The notes under the pieces are model-generated. The model was not told where the DNA came from, searched no databases, and saw only the letters and a program-made list of their open reading frames with translations. A stretch of DNA of 55,801 nt from Chloroflexota bacterium. GTDB taxonomy: Bacteria; Chloroflexota; Anaerolineae; Anaerolineales; UBA11858. Below are positions 43,102 through 53,078 of the stretch, piece after piece. How positions within the stretch are numbered: the stretch's first letter is position 1; each line of letters starts with the position of its first letter. The DNA is taken from assembly GCA_016865865.1 (NCBI GenBank), contig VGOC01000010.1, positions 1 to 55,801 on the forward strand, given 5' to 3'. A program made the translations under genes and the position numbers.

Positions 43102-43829
43102 TAGCTTTTCTCGTTCACCTGTCCAAACCGCCGATCTCGCCGGCTGTACTCTTCGATGGCAGCTTTCAATTCGTCCTTCCCAAAGTCAGGCCAGAAGACG
43201 GGGGTGAAATACCACTCGGCATACGCCCCCTGCCAGATCAAGAAATTACTTCCGCGCAGCTCGCCTGAGGTGCGGATGATCAGGTCGGGGTCTGGGGAGC
43301 CGACAGTAAACAGGTATTGGTTGACTAATTCTACTGAGACATTTTCTGGGGCAATGCCATCTTCGATCATATGTCGAATAGCCCAGATGATTTCATCACG
43401 CCCGCCGTAGTTGAAAGCCACATTGAGTATCAGGTGGGTGTTGTTTTTTGTCAACTCGATGGCTTCGAGCACTTTCTTCTTCAGTGATGGTTTGATGCGG
43501 TCGAGTTCGCCAATGTGGCGAAGTTGTACGCCATTCTTATGAAGTTCGGCTAATTCCCGGTCTATGACATCTTCCAGAATACGCATCAGGCCGCGCACTT
43601 CCTCGATCGGTCGGCCCCAGTTTTCTGTAGAGAAAGCGTACAGGGTCAGGTATTGGATGCCAAATTCGACGCAGGCCTCGATGACTCTGCGAAGGTTTTC
43701 GGTGCCGGCTCGATGGCCGGCCAAACGCGGTAGGCCGCGCGATAAAGCCCATCGTCCGTTGCCATCCATGATAATGGCGACGTGCTTGGGGATTCTATGG
43801 GGCAAGGCTTCTGTTTCTTTCGCCATCAT
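43101..43829 (-). CDS. uppS: Isoprenyl transferase (undecaprenyl diphosphate synthase)
   Basis: 242 residues. [13 protein letters not shown] contains the catalytic Asp; the G-H-R-A-G and [10 protein letters not shown] motifs follow, and the C-terminal [11 protein letters not shown] is intact. It makes the lipid carrier for peptidoglycan. It sits in the standard frr-uppS-cdsA order. Confidence 0.96.
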   Translation of the reverse strand: MMAKETEALPHRIPKHVAIIMDGNGRWALSRGLPRLAGHRAGTENLRRVIEACVEFGIQYLTLYAFSTENWGRPIEEVRGLMRILEDVIDRELAELHKNGVQLRHIGELDRIKPSLKKKVLEAIELTKNNTHLILNVAFNYGGRDEIIWAIRHMIEDGIAPENVSVELVNQYLFTVGSPDPDLIIRTSGELRGSNFLIWQGAYAEWYFTPVFWPDFGKDELKAAIEEYSRRDRRFGQVNEKS

Positions 43830-43862
43830 TTCGGATCTCAGGCAAACATTGATTGATGCAAA

Positions 43863-44420
43863 TTACACTTCTCTGATTTCTTTCTCTTTTCTTTCACCGA
43901 TTTGATCTATTTCTTCGATGTATTCATCGGTGTATTTTTGGATTTCCTTCTCGCCTCTTGTGCGATCATCCTTGGAAATCAGGTCTTCATCTTCGAATTC
44001 ACGCATCTCTTTCAAGCTATCCCTGCGCACATTGCGAATGGCTACGCGAGCCTCCTCGACGCGATGACCGACGATGCGCGCCAGTTCTTCCCTCCGCTCT
44101 TCGGTTAGCGGGGGCAAGTGAAGGCGGATTGTTTTGCCGTCGCTGTTGGGGGTCAGACCCAAATCCGAGGCCAGGATTGCTCGCTCGATCTCTTTCGTAT
44201 TCGATGGATCGAAGGGACGGATGAGCAACATGCGGGGTTCTGGAACGCCGACGCTGGCGAGTTGCTGCAAAGGGGTAGGGGAGCCATAATATTGTACAGA
44301 CAATTTCTCTACCAGAGCAGGGTTAGCGCGGCCGGTGCGGATAGCGGCAAGGTCCTCCTCGAGGGCTTGCAGGGCGCTCTGCATGCGTGTCTTGGCATCG
44401 TTATACAGATCATTTAGCAT
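43863..44420 (-). CDS. frr: Ribosome recycling factor
   Basis: 185 residues, canonical. The M-Q-S-A-L-Q-A-L-E-E-D-L start, IRTGRANPALV and R-V-A-I-R-N-V-R-R-D motifs are visible. It splits post-termination ribosomes with EF-G. The 153-base gap to pyrH holds only a 20-codon frame, which I do not call. Confidence 0.97.
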   Translation of the reverse strand: MLNDLYNDAKTRMQSALQALEEDLAAIRTGRANPALVEKLSVQYYGSPTPLQQLASVGVPEPRMLLIRPFDPSNTKEIERAILASDLGLTPNSDGKTIRLHLPPLTEERREELARIVGHRVEEARVAIRNVRRDSLKEMREFEDEDLISKDDRTRGEKEIQKYTDEYIEEIDQIGERKEKEIREV

Positions 44421-44573
44421 GGGTCACTCCTCAGAAGCGGTAATTCCTATTCCTTGGTGATTCTACCATTCTTCCACCTGTTTTTCATCGAGATCATCAT
44501 CTGCGGCGATCTCTTCGATAGACATTTGCCAATAAAGCGCTCATTTTTTCTGCAACAGCCCGCAGAGAGAACC

Positions 44574-45314
<741 letters not shown>

Positions 45315-45338
45315 TCAAGTGATGGTTACATTTTAGCA

Positions 45339-45366
45339 AAAAGGTCAACCTTTTGGTTGACCTTTT
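45339..45366 (-). terminator. Intrinsic terminator between tsf and pyrH
   Basis: AAAAGGTCAACC/GGTTGACCTTTT hairpin with a T-rich tail on both strands, just past the tsf stop. It may attenuate read-through into pyrH. Confidence 0.8.
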
Positions 45367-45372
45367 TTGCGC

Positions 45373-45975
45373 CTAGTTGCTCTTTTCGCCTACAGCCCAG
45401 CGGGTAAATCGCCGGATGATGATATTTTCACCGATGGCGACGATGGCCTCATTCAGATATTGCTGGATGGTCAGCTTGTCATTGCGGATATAGGGCTGCC
45501 GCAGGAGGACAACCTCGTCTTTGAATTTATCAAGCCGGCCTTCGGCGATGCGTTCGCTGACGTTTTCGGGTTTGCCTTCTTGCAGGGCGCGCTCTCTGGC
45601 AATCTCTCGTTCTTTGGAGAGAATCTCTTCCGGAATATCTTGCTCGGTGATCCAAAGGGGGGAGAGGGCGGCGATTTGCAGCGCGATCTCGTGGGCAAAA
45701 TTACGGAAAGTCTCGGAGCGGGCAACGAAGTCGGTTTCGCAGTTGACTTCGACCATGACGCCCACCCGGCCATCGCCGTGGTTATAGAGTTCCAATATGC
45801 CTTCCGAGGCGACGCGGTCGGCGCGCTTTGCGGCTTTCGCCAGGCCTTTTTTACGCAGATACTCGACGGCTTTTTCGAAGTCGCCATTATTTTCTTCCAA
45901 AGCCTTTTTGCAGTCCATGAAGCCCGCGCTGGTCTTTTCGCGCAGTTCTTTGATTTCGTTGGTGGTGATGCTCAT
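45373..45975 (-). CDS. tsf: Elongation factor Ts
   Basis: 200 residues, the short form common outside Proteobacteria. LREKTSAGFMDCKKALEE and the core T-D-F-V-A-R signature are present. It regenerates EF-Tu-GTP. It starts three bases after the rpsB stop. Confidence 0.97.
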   Translation of the reverse strand: MSITTNEIKELREKTSAGFMDCKKALEENNGDFEKAVEYLRKKGLAKAAKRADRVASEGILELYNHGDGRVGVMVEVNCETDFVARSETFRNFAHEIALQIAALSPLWITEQDIPEEILSKEREIARERALQEGKPENVSERIAEGRLDKFKDEVVLLRQPYIRNDKLTIQQYLNEAIVAIGENIIIRRFTRWAVGEKSN

Positions 45976-45978
45976 TCT

Positions 45979-46881
45979 CTATGTCTCATCATCTTCGGTG
46001 GTTTCTTCGTCGAATTTTACCTCTTCGAGGGGGGCTTCTGCTTCGTCGTCATCCTCGGCCTCAGCTTCGGCGGCCTCGGCCTTGGCTGCTTCCATTTTGG
46101 CCAGGGTTGCAGCGCCGAGCAGTTCCTCGTCGCTCAGTTCCGCAGTTTCTGCGTAGCGAACCTCGGGAACCTGGACTGGATATTCTTCTTCGTCCTTGCG
46201 CATGGCTTTCCCTTCCAACACCGCGTCGGCGATCTTCCCAACGATGAGTTTGATGGCGCGGATCGCATCGTCATTGGAGGGGATAATGTAATCAACATTG
46301 CTGGGATCGCAATTGGTATCCACCATGGCAACCACGGGGATATCGAGGATGTTAGCCTCATGGACGGCGGTCACTTCCCGGCTGACATCCACGACGAAGA
46401 GAACCTCTGGCACGCTTTCCATATTGCGAATGCCATTGAAAAGCAACTCCAGACGTTCGATCTTGCGGTGTAGACCCAAAGCCTCTTTCTTGATCAATGT
46501 ATCGAACTCGCCGTGGTCGCGCATGCGTTCCAGGCGGTTCAACTCATTGACGCGCTGACGCATCGTGGTCCAGTTGGTCATGATGCCGCCTAACCAGCGG
46601 TGAGTGACCCAGGGCATTCCACATCGTTCGGCTTCCAGTTGGATGGTTTCTTGGGCTTGCCGCTTTGTGCCGACGAAAAGCACATTGCCGCCATTTGCCA
46701 CGATATCGCGGACCAGGGCATAGGCATTTTCCAGCCCCTTGAGCGTCAATTCCAGATCGATAATATGGATATTATTGCGCTCGGTGAAGATGTAGGGCTT
46801 CATCTTGGGGTGCCAGCGATGGGTGCGATGCCCAAAGTGAACACCACTCTCTAAGAGTTCTTTCATGGAAACAACAGACAT
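45979..46881 (-). CDS. rpsB: 30S ribosomal protein S2
   Basis: 300 residues. The family core ([32 protein letters not shown]-x-M-T-N) covers about 1-230. The last 60 residues form an acidic tail ([10 protein letters not shown]) longer than usual. The 228-base leader (46882-47109) has a small GGGAA...TTCCC hairpin but no recognised regulatory RNA. Confidence 0.97.
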   Translation of the reverse strand: MSVVSMKELLESGVHFGHRTHRWHPKMKPYIFTERNNIHIIDLELTLKGLENAYALVRDIVANGGNVLFVGTKRQAQETIQLEAERCGMPWVTHRWLGGIMTNWTTMRQRVNELNRLERMRDHGEFDTLIKKEALGLHRKIERLELLFNGIRNMESVPEVLFVVDVSREVTAVHEANILDIPVVAMVDTNCDPSNVDYIIPSNDDAIRAIKLIVGKIADAVLEGKAMRKDEEEYPVQVPEVRYAETAELSDEELLGAATLAKMEAAKAEAAEAEAEDDDEAEAPLEEVKFDEETTEDDET

Positions 46882-47109
46882 TTTTGACTCCTTGCGTTTT
46901 TTCCTCCGTCTCTTTCTATCCCGATGGGAACCACAGGTGGAGCTTCCCCGCTCGCGGCACGCGCCAGGGGGTCAAGAGACGTGTGTAGTTTTTTGGTTTG
47001 CGTACAGCATGCAAAACCGGGCGGAGTATATCATGGGGGAATTGATTCGTCTACAACGAGTTTTATCGAAATCAAGAATGCCAGGCCTCTTGGGACTGTC
47101 AGTCCTAAA

Positions 47110-48906
47110 CTACATGCGATCTTCGATATCCTTCTGCATTCTTCCTATCAAGTCCTCGACGCGCAGCGCATCCAATCGTTCCTCCGAACGCAGCCGTGGC
47201 GCGACGACGTTGTTTTCGACCTCATGATCTCCCACGACCAGCATAAAGGGGATCTTCTGGTTTTGGGCGTCGCGGATTTTGGCGTTCATGCGGTCGCCGC
47301 GGGCATCCACTTCCACGCGCAAACCGGCGGCTTCCATCCTGGCGGCAACCTCTTCAGCGTAGGGAATATGCCTGTCGGCGATGGGGATGACAATAGCCTG
47401 AACAGGCGCCAGCCAGAGCGGGAACGCGCCTCCGTAATGTTCGATCAACACGCCCATGAAACGCTCCATCGAGCCGAGCAACGCGCGGTGAATCATGTAG
47501 GGTTGGCGCCGCTCGCCGTCCTCTCCGATATAAATCAATTCGAAGCGCTCCGGCAAATTGAAATCGAACTGTATCGTACTCAATTGCCACTCCCGGCCCA
47601 GGGCGTCTATCATCTTGAGATCAATTTTGGGGCCGTAGAAGGCCGCCCCGCCCTCATCCACCTCGTAATCCAGCCCGACCCGATCAAGGGCTGCCCGAAG
47701 CGCTTCGGTGGCGTCATCCCAGCGTTGAGTATCCCCCGCGGATTTCTGCGGATCGCGGGTCGAGAGATAGGCTTTGAACTCATTCATCCCAAAACCGCGC
47801 AAAAGGTGCAGGCAGAAATCGAGCACACGATCGATTTCCTCGGGCATTTGGTCTTCACGGCAGAAAAGGTGGGCGTCATCCTGCGTAAAGCCGCGCACCC
47901 GCATCAATCCATGCAGCACGCCGGATCGCTCGTAGCGGTACACTGTGCCCCACTCGGCGAAACGCATGGGCAGATCACGGTAGCTGCGCACCCTGCTTTT
48001 GAAAATCTCGATATGGAAGGGGCAGTTCATCGGCTTGAGGTAATATTCATTCCCCTCGATGTCGAGGGGCGAATACATATTCTCTTGGTACCATTTCAGG
48101 TGGCCGCTTTTCTCCCACAGTTGCCCCCGCCCGATATGCGGCGAGTAGACGAAATCGTAGCCGTTGGCTAAGTGCTCGTCTTTGCAGAACTCCTCCGCCA
48201 GATGGCGCACCAGGGCGCCCTTGGGATGCCACAGGATCAGGCCGCTGCCCACATCCGGGGATACGCTGAATAAATCCAACTCTTTGCCCAGGCGGCGGTG
48301 ATCGCGCTTTTTGGCCTCTTCCAGCCTGCCGAGGTGGGCTTCGAGTTCGTCCTTGTTCTTCCAGGCCGTGCCGTAGATTCGCTGAAGCATGGGACGCTTC
48401 TCGTCGCCGCGCCAGTAGGCTCCGGCAATATGGAGCAGCTTGATCGCTGAAGGGTTGATCTTACCCGTATGCTCCACATGCGGGCCGCGGCATAGATCGG
48501 TAAACGCATCATGCGAGTAGAAAGAGATTTCGGGCTTCTCATCTAATGGCTCGCCATATTCGTCCACGCCGCCAGTTTCCAGGCCTTCGATCAATTCGAT
48601 TTTGTAGGGCTGGTCAGCGAACATTGCTTTGGCCTCTTCGGCGCTGACCGCCTTTTTCTCGAATTTGTGCTGCCCGGCGATGATCTGTCTCATGCGCTTC
48701 TCGATGGCTACCAAATCCTCGGGCGTCAGCGGGCGGGGTAGATCGAAATCATAATAGAAGCCGTCCTCGATCGGCGGGCCGATGGCGATTTGGGCCTCGC
48801 CTGGTTCGAACATCTCCATCACTGCCTGGGCCATGATATGCGCCGCAGAATGCCGGATGCGGTAGAGTTCTGATTCCTCGTATTTTTCTTGTTGTTGGGA
48901 AGACAT
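47110..48906 (-). CDS. thrS: Threonyl-tRNA synthetase (without TGS domain)
   Basis: 598 residues. It begins directly at the editing domain (HSAAHIMAQAV), with no N-terminal TGS domain of about 60 residues. Class II motifs follow: M-N-C-P-F-H, motif 2 Y-R-Y-E-R-S-G-V-L-H-G-L-M-R-V-R-G-F-T-Q-D-D-A, motif 3 in the ALLGSMERF segment. The C-terminal anticodon-binding domain is present. A T-box leader controls it. Confidence 0.96.
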   Translation of the reverse strand: MSSQQQEKYEESELYRIRHSAAHIMAQAVMEMFEPGEAQIAIGPPIEDGFYYDFDLPRPLTPEDLVAIEKRMRQIIAGQHKFEKKAVSAEEAKAMFADQPYKIELIEGLETGGVDEYGEPLDEKPEISFYSHDAFTDLCRGPHVEHTGKINPSAIKLLHIAGAYWRGDEKRPMLQRIYGTAWKNKDELEAHLGRLEEAKKRDHRRLGKELDLFSVSPDVGSGLILWHPKGALVRHLAEEFCKDEHLANGYDFVYSPHIGRGQLWEKSGHLKWYQENMYSPLDIEGNEYYLKPMNCPFHIEIFKSRVRSYRDLPMRFAEWGTVYRYERSGVLHGLMRVRGFTQDDAHLFCREDQMPEEIDRVLDFCLHLLRGFGMNEFKAYLSTRDPQKSAGDTQRWDDATEALRAALDRVGLDYEVDEGGAAFYGPKIDLKMIDALGREWQLSTIQFDFNLPERFELIYIGEDGERRQPYMIHRALLGSMERFMGVLIEHYGGAFPLWLAPVQAIVIPIADRHIPYAEEVAARMEAAGLRVEVDARGDRMNAKIRDAQNQKIPFMLVVGDHEVENNVVAPRLRSEERLDALRVEDLIGRMQKDIEDRM

Positions 48907-48994
48907 ATTCTTGTTCCTTATTGACCGCAGACGAAAGGCCGCAGACCGCGGTCGGTTGCTTATGGTATGCCGCGGTCAGCCGTCTGTTGTCCGC

Positions 48995-49325
48995 AATCCA
49001 TTAAAAAAAGCTCGCGCCCATTCCGGGGCGCGAGCTTCTTCACTCACACGGTTCCACCCGGATTTGCCCGAAGGCGCAACGAATTACGCACTTCAAGCAT
49101 CTCCTTGCGACCGATAACGGGGTCAGCCGTTTTGCTTAGTCGGTGGATTGGTATATTGGTAGTTGGTAGCTTGGTTATTGTATCAATTTACCGATCTACA
49201 AATGCCCGAACTACCTTTCAGCTCAACGCTCGCGGGGGGTTTTCGTCGGTCGGTTTCTGGGGGAGACTCTCAGCCAGTGATCTCCTCTTTCTGTCAGGCC
49301 TGTATCGGTTACTCGTCCCGGTCAG
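48995..49325 (-). promoter_or_regulatory. thrS: T-box leader of thrS
   Basis: The minus strand shows GACGAGTA and AGAAAGAGGAGAT (stem I), then the T-box GGGTGGAACCGTG (RC of 49046-49058), then a strong terminator. These are the marks of a T-box riboswitch that reads uncharged tRNA. The specifier codon should be a Thr (ACN) codon; several ACC triplets near the 3' side of stem I could serve, and I cannot choose one. Short repeats of TTGGTA type fill the linker (49147-49177). Confidence 0.88.
49009..49036 (-). terminator. T-box attenuator terminator
   Basis: AGCTCGCGCCC...GGGGCGCGAGCT with a seven-base T-run on the minus strand, upstream of thrS. A further repeat-like stretch (CCGCAGAC/GTCTG words, 48921-48995) lies between it and the thrS start. 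Confidence 0.9.
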
Positions 49326-49356
49326 CGCGTTTAAGTATGCTAGAGATGTTGGCGAT

Positions 49357-49384
49357 ATTATAGTTCGCTTTGCCGGGCTGTCAA
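49357..49384 (-). promoter_or_regulatory. Promoter of the thrS T-box leader
   Basis: On the minus strand: TTGACA, 16 bases, TATAAT, both perfect. The -35 element overlaps the last codons of the ROK kinase gene. Confidence 0.75.
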
Positions 49385-50256
49385 GCGCGATGAGCAAGAG
49401 CGATAGCTCCCAGCACGCCCGCGCGCAGACCAAGACCAGGGGGAACGATGAAGTTATCCGTTTCCTCTAGGATTTCTGGCAACTGAAGATAGTTGTTGAG
49501 CAATTCTCGGGTTTTCGCGCGCGCCAGGGGGAATAGATGCTCTTGTTTCATCACGCCGCCGCCCAGGATGATGCGCTGCGGGGCTAATATGGTGATGTAG
49601 TTGACCAGCGCGTAGGCCAGATAGACGGCTTCCAATTCCCAGGCGGGATGCCCCTCGGGCAGGTCTTCGGCGCGCGCGCCCCAGCGTGATTCCATCGCCG
49701 GACCGGAGGCCAACCCCTCCAGGCAGTCGCCGTGAAAGGGGCAGATTCCCTCGAAGGGGTCCTGTTCCCGGTCGTGAGGGATGCGAATATGTCCCATCTC
49801 GGGGTGCATCATCCCGTGGAGCAGTTTCCCCTCGACCATCGCCCCGCCGCCGATGCCTGTGCCAATCGTCAGATAAATGAACGTATCCAATCCCTGCGCC
49901 GCGCCCCAGCGGTGTTCCCCCAACGCGGCCGCGTTGACATCGGTATCGAAGCCGATGGGTACATCGTAAGCCGCCCTCAGCGCGCCGAGGAAATCTGTGT
50001 ACGCCCAGCCGGGTTTGGGGGTGGTGGTGATGTGGCCAAAGGTGGGAGAGTCTGGATTCGGGTCGAGCGGGCCGAAAGAACCAACGCCAATCGCCGATAA
50101 CTTGCCATGCGCTTCGAAGAAGGCAATCGCCCGTCCGATGGTTTCGGCAGGCGTTGTGGTGGGAAAGCGCGCTTCAGCGCGTATGTCAGCGGGACCTGTC
50201 CCAACTGCGCAGACGAATTTGGCGCCGCCGGCCTCGATACCGCCGTAGAGCGCCAT
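49381..50256 (-). CDS. ROK-family sugar kinase (fructokinase-like)
   Basis: 291 residues. [15 protein letters not shown] phosphate-binding loop, [11 protein letters not shown], the IGTGIGGGA motif and the zinc site H-P-E-M-G-H with C-P-F-H-G-D-C-L-E. That combination is typical of fructokinase/ROK kinases of the GmuE/ScrK branch. Its stop lies inside the thrS promoter. The rhodanese gene upstream ends flush with its start. Confidence 0.9.
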   Translation of the reverse strand: MALYGGIEAGGAKFVCAVGTGPADIRAEARFPTTTPAETIGRAIAFFEAHGKLSAIGVGSFGPLDPNPDSPTFGHITTTPKPGWAYTDFLGALRAAYDVPIGFDTDVNAAALGEHRWGAAQGLDTFIYLTIGTGIGGGAMVEGKLLHGMMHPEMGHIRIPHDREQDPFEGICPFHGDCLEGLASGPAMESRWGARAEDLPEGHPAWELEAVYLAYALVNYITILAPQRIILGGGVMKQEHLFPLARAKTRELLNNYLQLPEILEETDNFIVPPGLGLRAGVLGAIALAHRA

Positions 50257-50709
50257 TTAGGGTCGCGTCCCCTCGATGGGATATCCAGCCGCGCTCCAGG
50301 CTTTCAGGCCGCCCGCCGCGCTGGTAACATCCTCGAAACCGGCTTCTAGCAAGATATCGCGTCCGACCTGGCTGCGGTTGCCTGAGCGGCAGATGACCAC
50401 GATCTCTTGATCGCGTGGCACTTCGTCGAGCCGGCTGGGCAACTCGTCCAGGGGGATCAACGTAGTGTTGGTAGCGTGGTATTCAGCCCATTCTTCCTGG
50501 GTGCGCACATCGAGCACAAAAGCGCCCTCCTGATATTTTCGATAGGCCTCATCAATGGAAATCTCGCCTGGAATAGATTGGAATGAGGATTGGTTTGCTA
50601 AGGCAATGCCAGCCATGGCAATCAAGAGTACCCCAATAATGCCAATCCAGAGCCAGAGTTGTTGTTTTTGAGCGTTGCGTTTGTGGCGAGCAGATTTTAC
50701 TTTTGCCAT
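50257..50709 (-). CDS. Membrane-anchored rhodanese-domain protein
   Basis: 150 residues. Basic N-terminus, one membrane helix (about 18-38), then a rhodanese domain (about 50-145) with A-F-V-L-D-V-R-T-Q-E-E-W and the catalytic loop C-R-S-G-N-R-S. The loop cysteine is present, so sulfur transfer is plausible outside the membrane. It directly precedes the ROK gene with no gap. Confidence 0.88.
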   Translation of the reverse strand: MAKVKSARHKRNAQKQQLWLWIGIIGVLLIAMAGIALANQSSFQSIPGEISIDEAYRKYQEGAFVLDVRTQEEWAEYHATNTTLIPLDELPSRLDEVPRDQEIVVICRSGNRSQVGRDILLEAGFEDVTSAAGGLKAWSAAGYPIEGTRP

Positions 50710-50726
50710 TCGATTGTCTCCTTCAG

Positions 50727-51465
50727 TTATGGGGGTGCAGGCTCATCGGCGCGGATGGTATAAGAATCGATCAATTCGCCTGTGAAGGCAAAAAGGTGTG
50801 CCAGACCCCATTCGAAATCATAGTAACGTTCATTCCCCAGCAATGTGAAGTAGTCGAAATAAGGTTGGGCGTTCTCAGTCATCCAATCGTGATTGCCGAG
50901 GGTGGGGAAAAAGCGGTTGGCTTTGCTGCCTGTTCCATAGCTTCCATACGTATGGAGTAACCACTCAGCCAAACGGGGAAGTTCCCGAAAAAAGGGTGTG
51001 CGAAGGGGGCGTAGCTCCCTTCGCACACCCTTTTTTCGGGCTAATCCGTTCGATGGCTGAGCAGTTACCGTATGGATAAATATATTGGTGATAATACTGG
51101 CCGATATTCTCATCGGAGGTTTCTCTTGAGCCATCGGGATAAGTATTGTCTCCAGTAGTGATGATGAAATCTGGTTGCCAGCTTTTTATCAGATTTGAAA
51201 CGTCTTGGGCGGGTTGCCCTACCAGGCCGTAATCGCCGATGACTGCGAAGCGCACAAATAACGAGAGGGTGCTTGTGGGACCAGGCGAGTCGGTTGGGGG
51301 AAGATCTGTGGCGGTCGAGGGGATCGGCGTCTGGGTTGGCGTTGCTATCTGGGTTGGCGGAATCGAGGTGGGGATATTATTGCTTGGAAGTAGCAAACAG
51401 GCCAGAACAAGAAACGATCCTGTAATCGAAATCATGACCGAAAATTTGCGAGGCGATGTGCTCAT
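50727..51465 (-). pseudogene. Metallophosphoesterase gene interrupted by a family A element
   Basis: The first part (51465 down to 51077) encodes a signal-like helix, a Thr/Pro linker and the start of a calcineurin-like phosphoesterase domain (FAVIGDYG, ITTGDNTYP). The second part (50948 down to 50727) continues it (YGSYGTGSKANRFFPTLGNHDW). Between them sits the element at 50957-51068. The element adds 120 bases including the duplication, but the two halves are still in different frames by one base, so a further lesion exists. The C-terminal half of the domain, with the later histidines, is missing. Not functional. Confidence 0.85.
50957..51068 (+). mobile_element. Family A palindromic MITE, copy 5 (112 bp, TSD CGTATGGA)
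   Basis: Exact 8-bp duplication CGTATGGA at 50949-50956 and 51069-51076. Ends GTAACCACTCAGCC and GGCTGAGCAGTTAC. It lies inside the metallophosphoesterase gene, which proves mobility. Confidence 0.93.
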
Positions 51466-51558
51466 AGTAGAGATTCAGTCATTACGACATTTGCGCTGCG
51501 TTCGAGTTGCTGTCGATCCAGGGTGATGAGTATGGTTTCTTCGTGTTCTACTAAGGCG
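51462..51558 (-). pseudogene. C-terminal remnant of a PIN-domain protein
   Basis: A frame without start reads ...H-E-E-T-I-L-I-T-L-D-R-Q-Q-L-E-R-S-A-N-V-V-M-T and ends on the TGA that overlaps the phosphoesterase ATG (ATGA). L-I-T-L-D-x-Q-Q-L-E-R-(S/A)-A-x-V-V is typical of VapC-like PIN ends. The rest of the protein is absent. Confidence 0.4.
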
Positions 51559-51913
51559 CTGTATTTTCCTCTTTGATCACCCCTTCCACGATATCAGGCT
51601 CACCTTCTGGTTCCGGATCATGCCACCGACCAGGAATGGTTTTACGTAAAGCTTCACGGTGTTCCTCGACAATTTCGGGCGGGCAAAGCTCGACAAACAG
51701 ATAGACACCCACCCCAATAACGACAGCATCGTCAATCGGCCCGGGAGCGATGTCAGGGAAGATGAAGTACACCAGCGAAGCAAATGGCAACAGCTTCAGC
51801 CACCAGCTCACCCGCGGGTCAGCCAACAATCGAAAGACCAGCTTGATCTCGTTGCTGAGGCTGTGAAAGAATCCCCCATCGATTTTGATCGGTTTTTTTT
51901 CGTTCTCGGTCAT
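51551..51913 (-). CDS. DUF1232 (YkvA-like) protein
   Basis: 120 residues. After a charged N-terminus, the DUF1232 core reads V-S-W-W-L-K-L-L-P-F-A-S-L-V-Y-F-I-F-P-D. An I-D-D-A-V-V-I-G hydrophobic helix follows. The role of the family is unknown. The gap between it and the divergent HAD gene (51914-52194) holds the family B element. Confidence 0.85.
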   Translation of the reverse strand: MTENEKKPIKIDGGFFHSLSNEIKLVFRLLADPRVSWWLKLLPFASLVYFIFPDIAPGPIDDAVVIGVGVYLFVELCPPEIVEEHREALRKTIPGRWHDPEPEGEPDIVEGVIKEENTAP

Positions 51914-52020
51914 GGGTTCCTCCAGCGAGGATTATACAGGGCAAGTGGGCAAGTGAGCAAGTCGAAGAGCATTCCTGACTTTATGTACGCACTTCGCTGA
52001 AATTGGTTGTACAATACAGG

Positions 52021-52139
52021 AGTCCACTGTAAAAACTACGAGTAGAGGATTCGGCGCGGCATATATGGGGGTGCGTGCGCAGCACGCACCCCCATATATC
52101 CCGCCCCGCCCCCTCGTTCATGAGTTTGTTCAGTGAACT
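52021..52139. mobile_element. Family B palindromic element, copy 2 (119 bp)
   Basis: The same length and ends (AGTCCACTG / CAGTGAACT) and the same CATATATGGGGGTGCG core as the copy at 1295. No convincing target duplication (CAATACAGG versus CATGCAGCG). It lies between divergent DUF1232 and HAD genes. Confidence 0.8.
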
Positions 52140-52194
52140 CATGCAGCGAATCACCAATAGATGAAAAGCCCATCCGCGGGCGACTCGAGACGCT

Positions 52195-52878
52195 ATGATC
52201 CGAGGCTTGATTTTCGATTTCGATGGCTTGATCCTGGATACCGAAAGCACCGTCTATCGCTCCTGGTTAGAGTTGTACCAGGAGTATGGGCAGGACTTGC
52301 CTTTCGAGGAGTGGAGCCAAATCATTGGCATCTCCCCCAATGAGCATTTCGACCCTCTCGAACGTCTAGAAATCCTTTTGGGATGTAAACTCGACAGTCA
52401 GGAATTGCGGGAACAGCGGCGACAGCGGGAATTGGAACTGGTTGCTAATCAGCCTATACTCCCAGGGGTTGTAGAATATTTGTTAAAGGCGCGTGAAATG
52501 GATCTCAAGCTGGGGATCGCCTCCAGTTCAGCCAGGGATTGGGTGGGGTGGCATCTCGAACGTTTGGGCTTGTTGGAATATTTCGATGTGGTGCATACCA
52601 GCGATGATGTCCAGCGCGCCAAGCCTGACCCGGCGCTCTTTCGACTGACGTTGAACTCGCTGGGTCTGATATCTCAGGAAGTCTTCGCGCTGGAAGATTC
52701 CCCCAATGGAGTCACCGCAGCCCAAAGAGCAGGCCTTTTTTGCGTCGTCGTTCCCAACCCCATGACGCGCCTTCTTTCAGTTGATCACGCCGAACTTCGT
52801 CTGGATTCCCTGGCCGATATTTCCCTCGAAGCCATCATTGCCAAAGTCGAAACGATGAAGAGTGGCGATAATTATTAA
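52195..52878 (+). CDS. HAD-superfamily hydrolase (beta-phosphoglucomutase-like)
   Basis: 227 residues. FDFDGLILDTES holds the nucleophile and the second Asp (DFDGLI). Motif II S-S-S, the KPDP lysine motif and E-D-S-P-N-G complete the active site. The cap domain at 18-85 is of the alpha-helical type. It is probably a sugar-phosphate phosphatase or mutase. The leader shares an AAGCCCATCCGCGGGCGACTC segment type with the hairpin at 23318. Confidence 0.9.
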   Translation: MIRGLIFDFDGLILDTESTVYRSWLELYQEYGQDLPFEEWSQIIGISPNEHFDPLERLEILLGCKLDSQELREQRRQRELELVANQPILPGVVEYLLKAREMDLKLGIASSSARDWVGWHLERLGLLEYFDVVHTSDDVQRAKPDPALFRLTLNSLGLISQEVFALEDSPNGVTAAQRAGLFCVVVPNPMTRLLSVDHAELRLDSLADISLEAIIAKVETMKSGDNY

Positions 52879-52935
52879 GCTGGGCAGAGATAACCTGGTG
52901 TATACTATTTTCAACGCCTCTATTTTACCTTCCGA

Positions 52936-53047
52936 GTAACTGCTCAGGCATCGAACGGATTTACCCGAAAAAAGGGTGTGCGCAGGGGGCGTAGCCCCCT
53001 GCGCACACCCTTTTTTCGGGAATTTCTCCGTTTGGCTGAGTAGTTAC
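52936..53047 (-). mobile_element. Family A palindromic MITE, copy 6 (112 bp, inverted orientation)
   Basis: Orientation is opposite to copies 1-5. The core has GCGCAGGGGGC / GCCCCCTGCGC where other copies have GCGAAGG / CCTTCGC. The flanks CCTTCCGA (52928-52935) and CCTTTCGA (53050-53057) are a decayed duplication with one mismatch and two extra bases. Confidence 0.85.
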
Positions 53048-53078
53048 CCCCTTTCGATATGTATGAGGAGGATAGACG

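Noticed and set aside
44463-44525. 20-codon frame (M-S-I-E-E-I-A-A-D-D-D-L) between frr and pyrH, resembling a DUF433 tail
   Set aside because: Too short and without supporting context; may be a gene scrap.
46882-47109. Possible ribosomal-protein leader RNA before rpsB
   Set aside because: Only a small hairpin (GGGAA...TTCCC) is visible; no known leader motif could be matched by eye.
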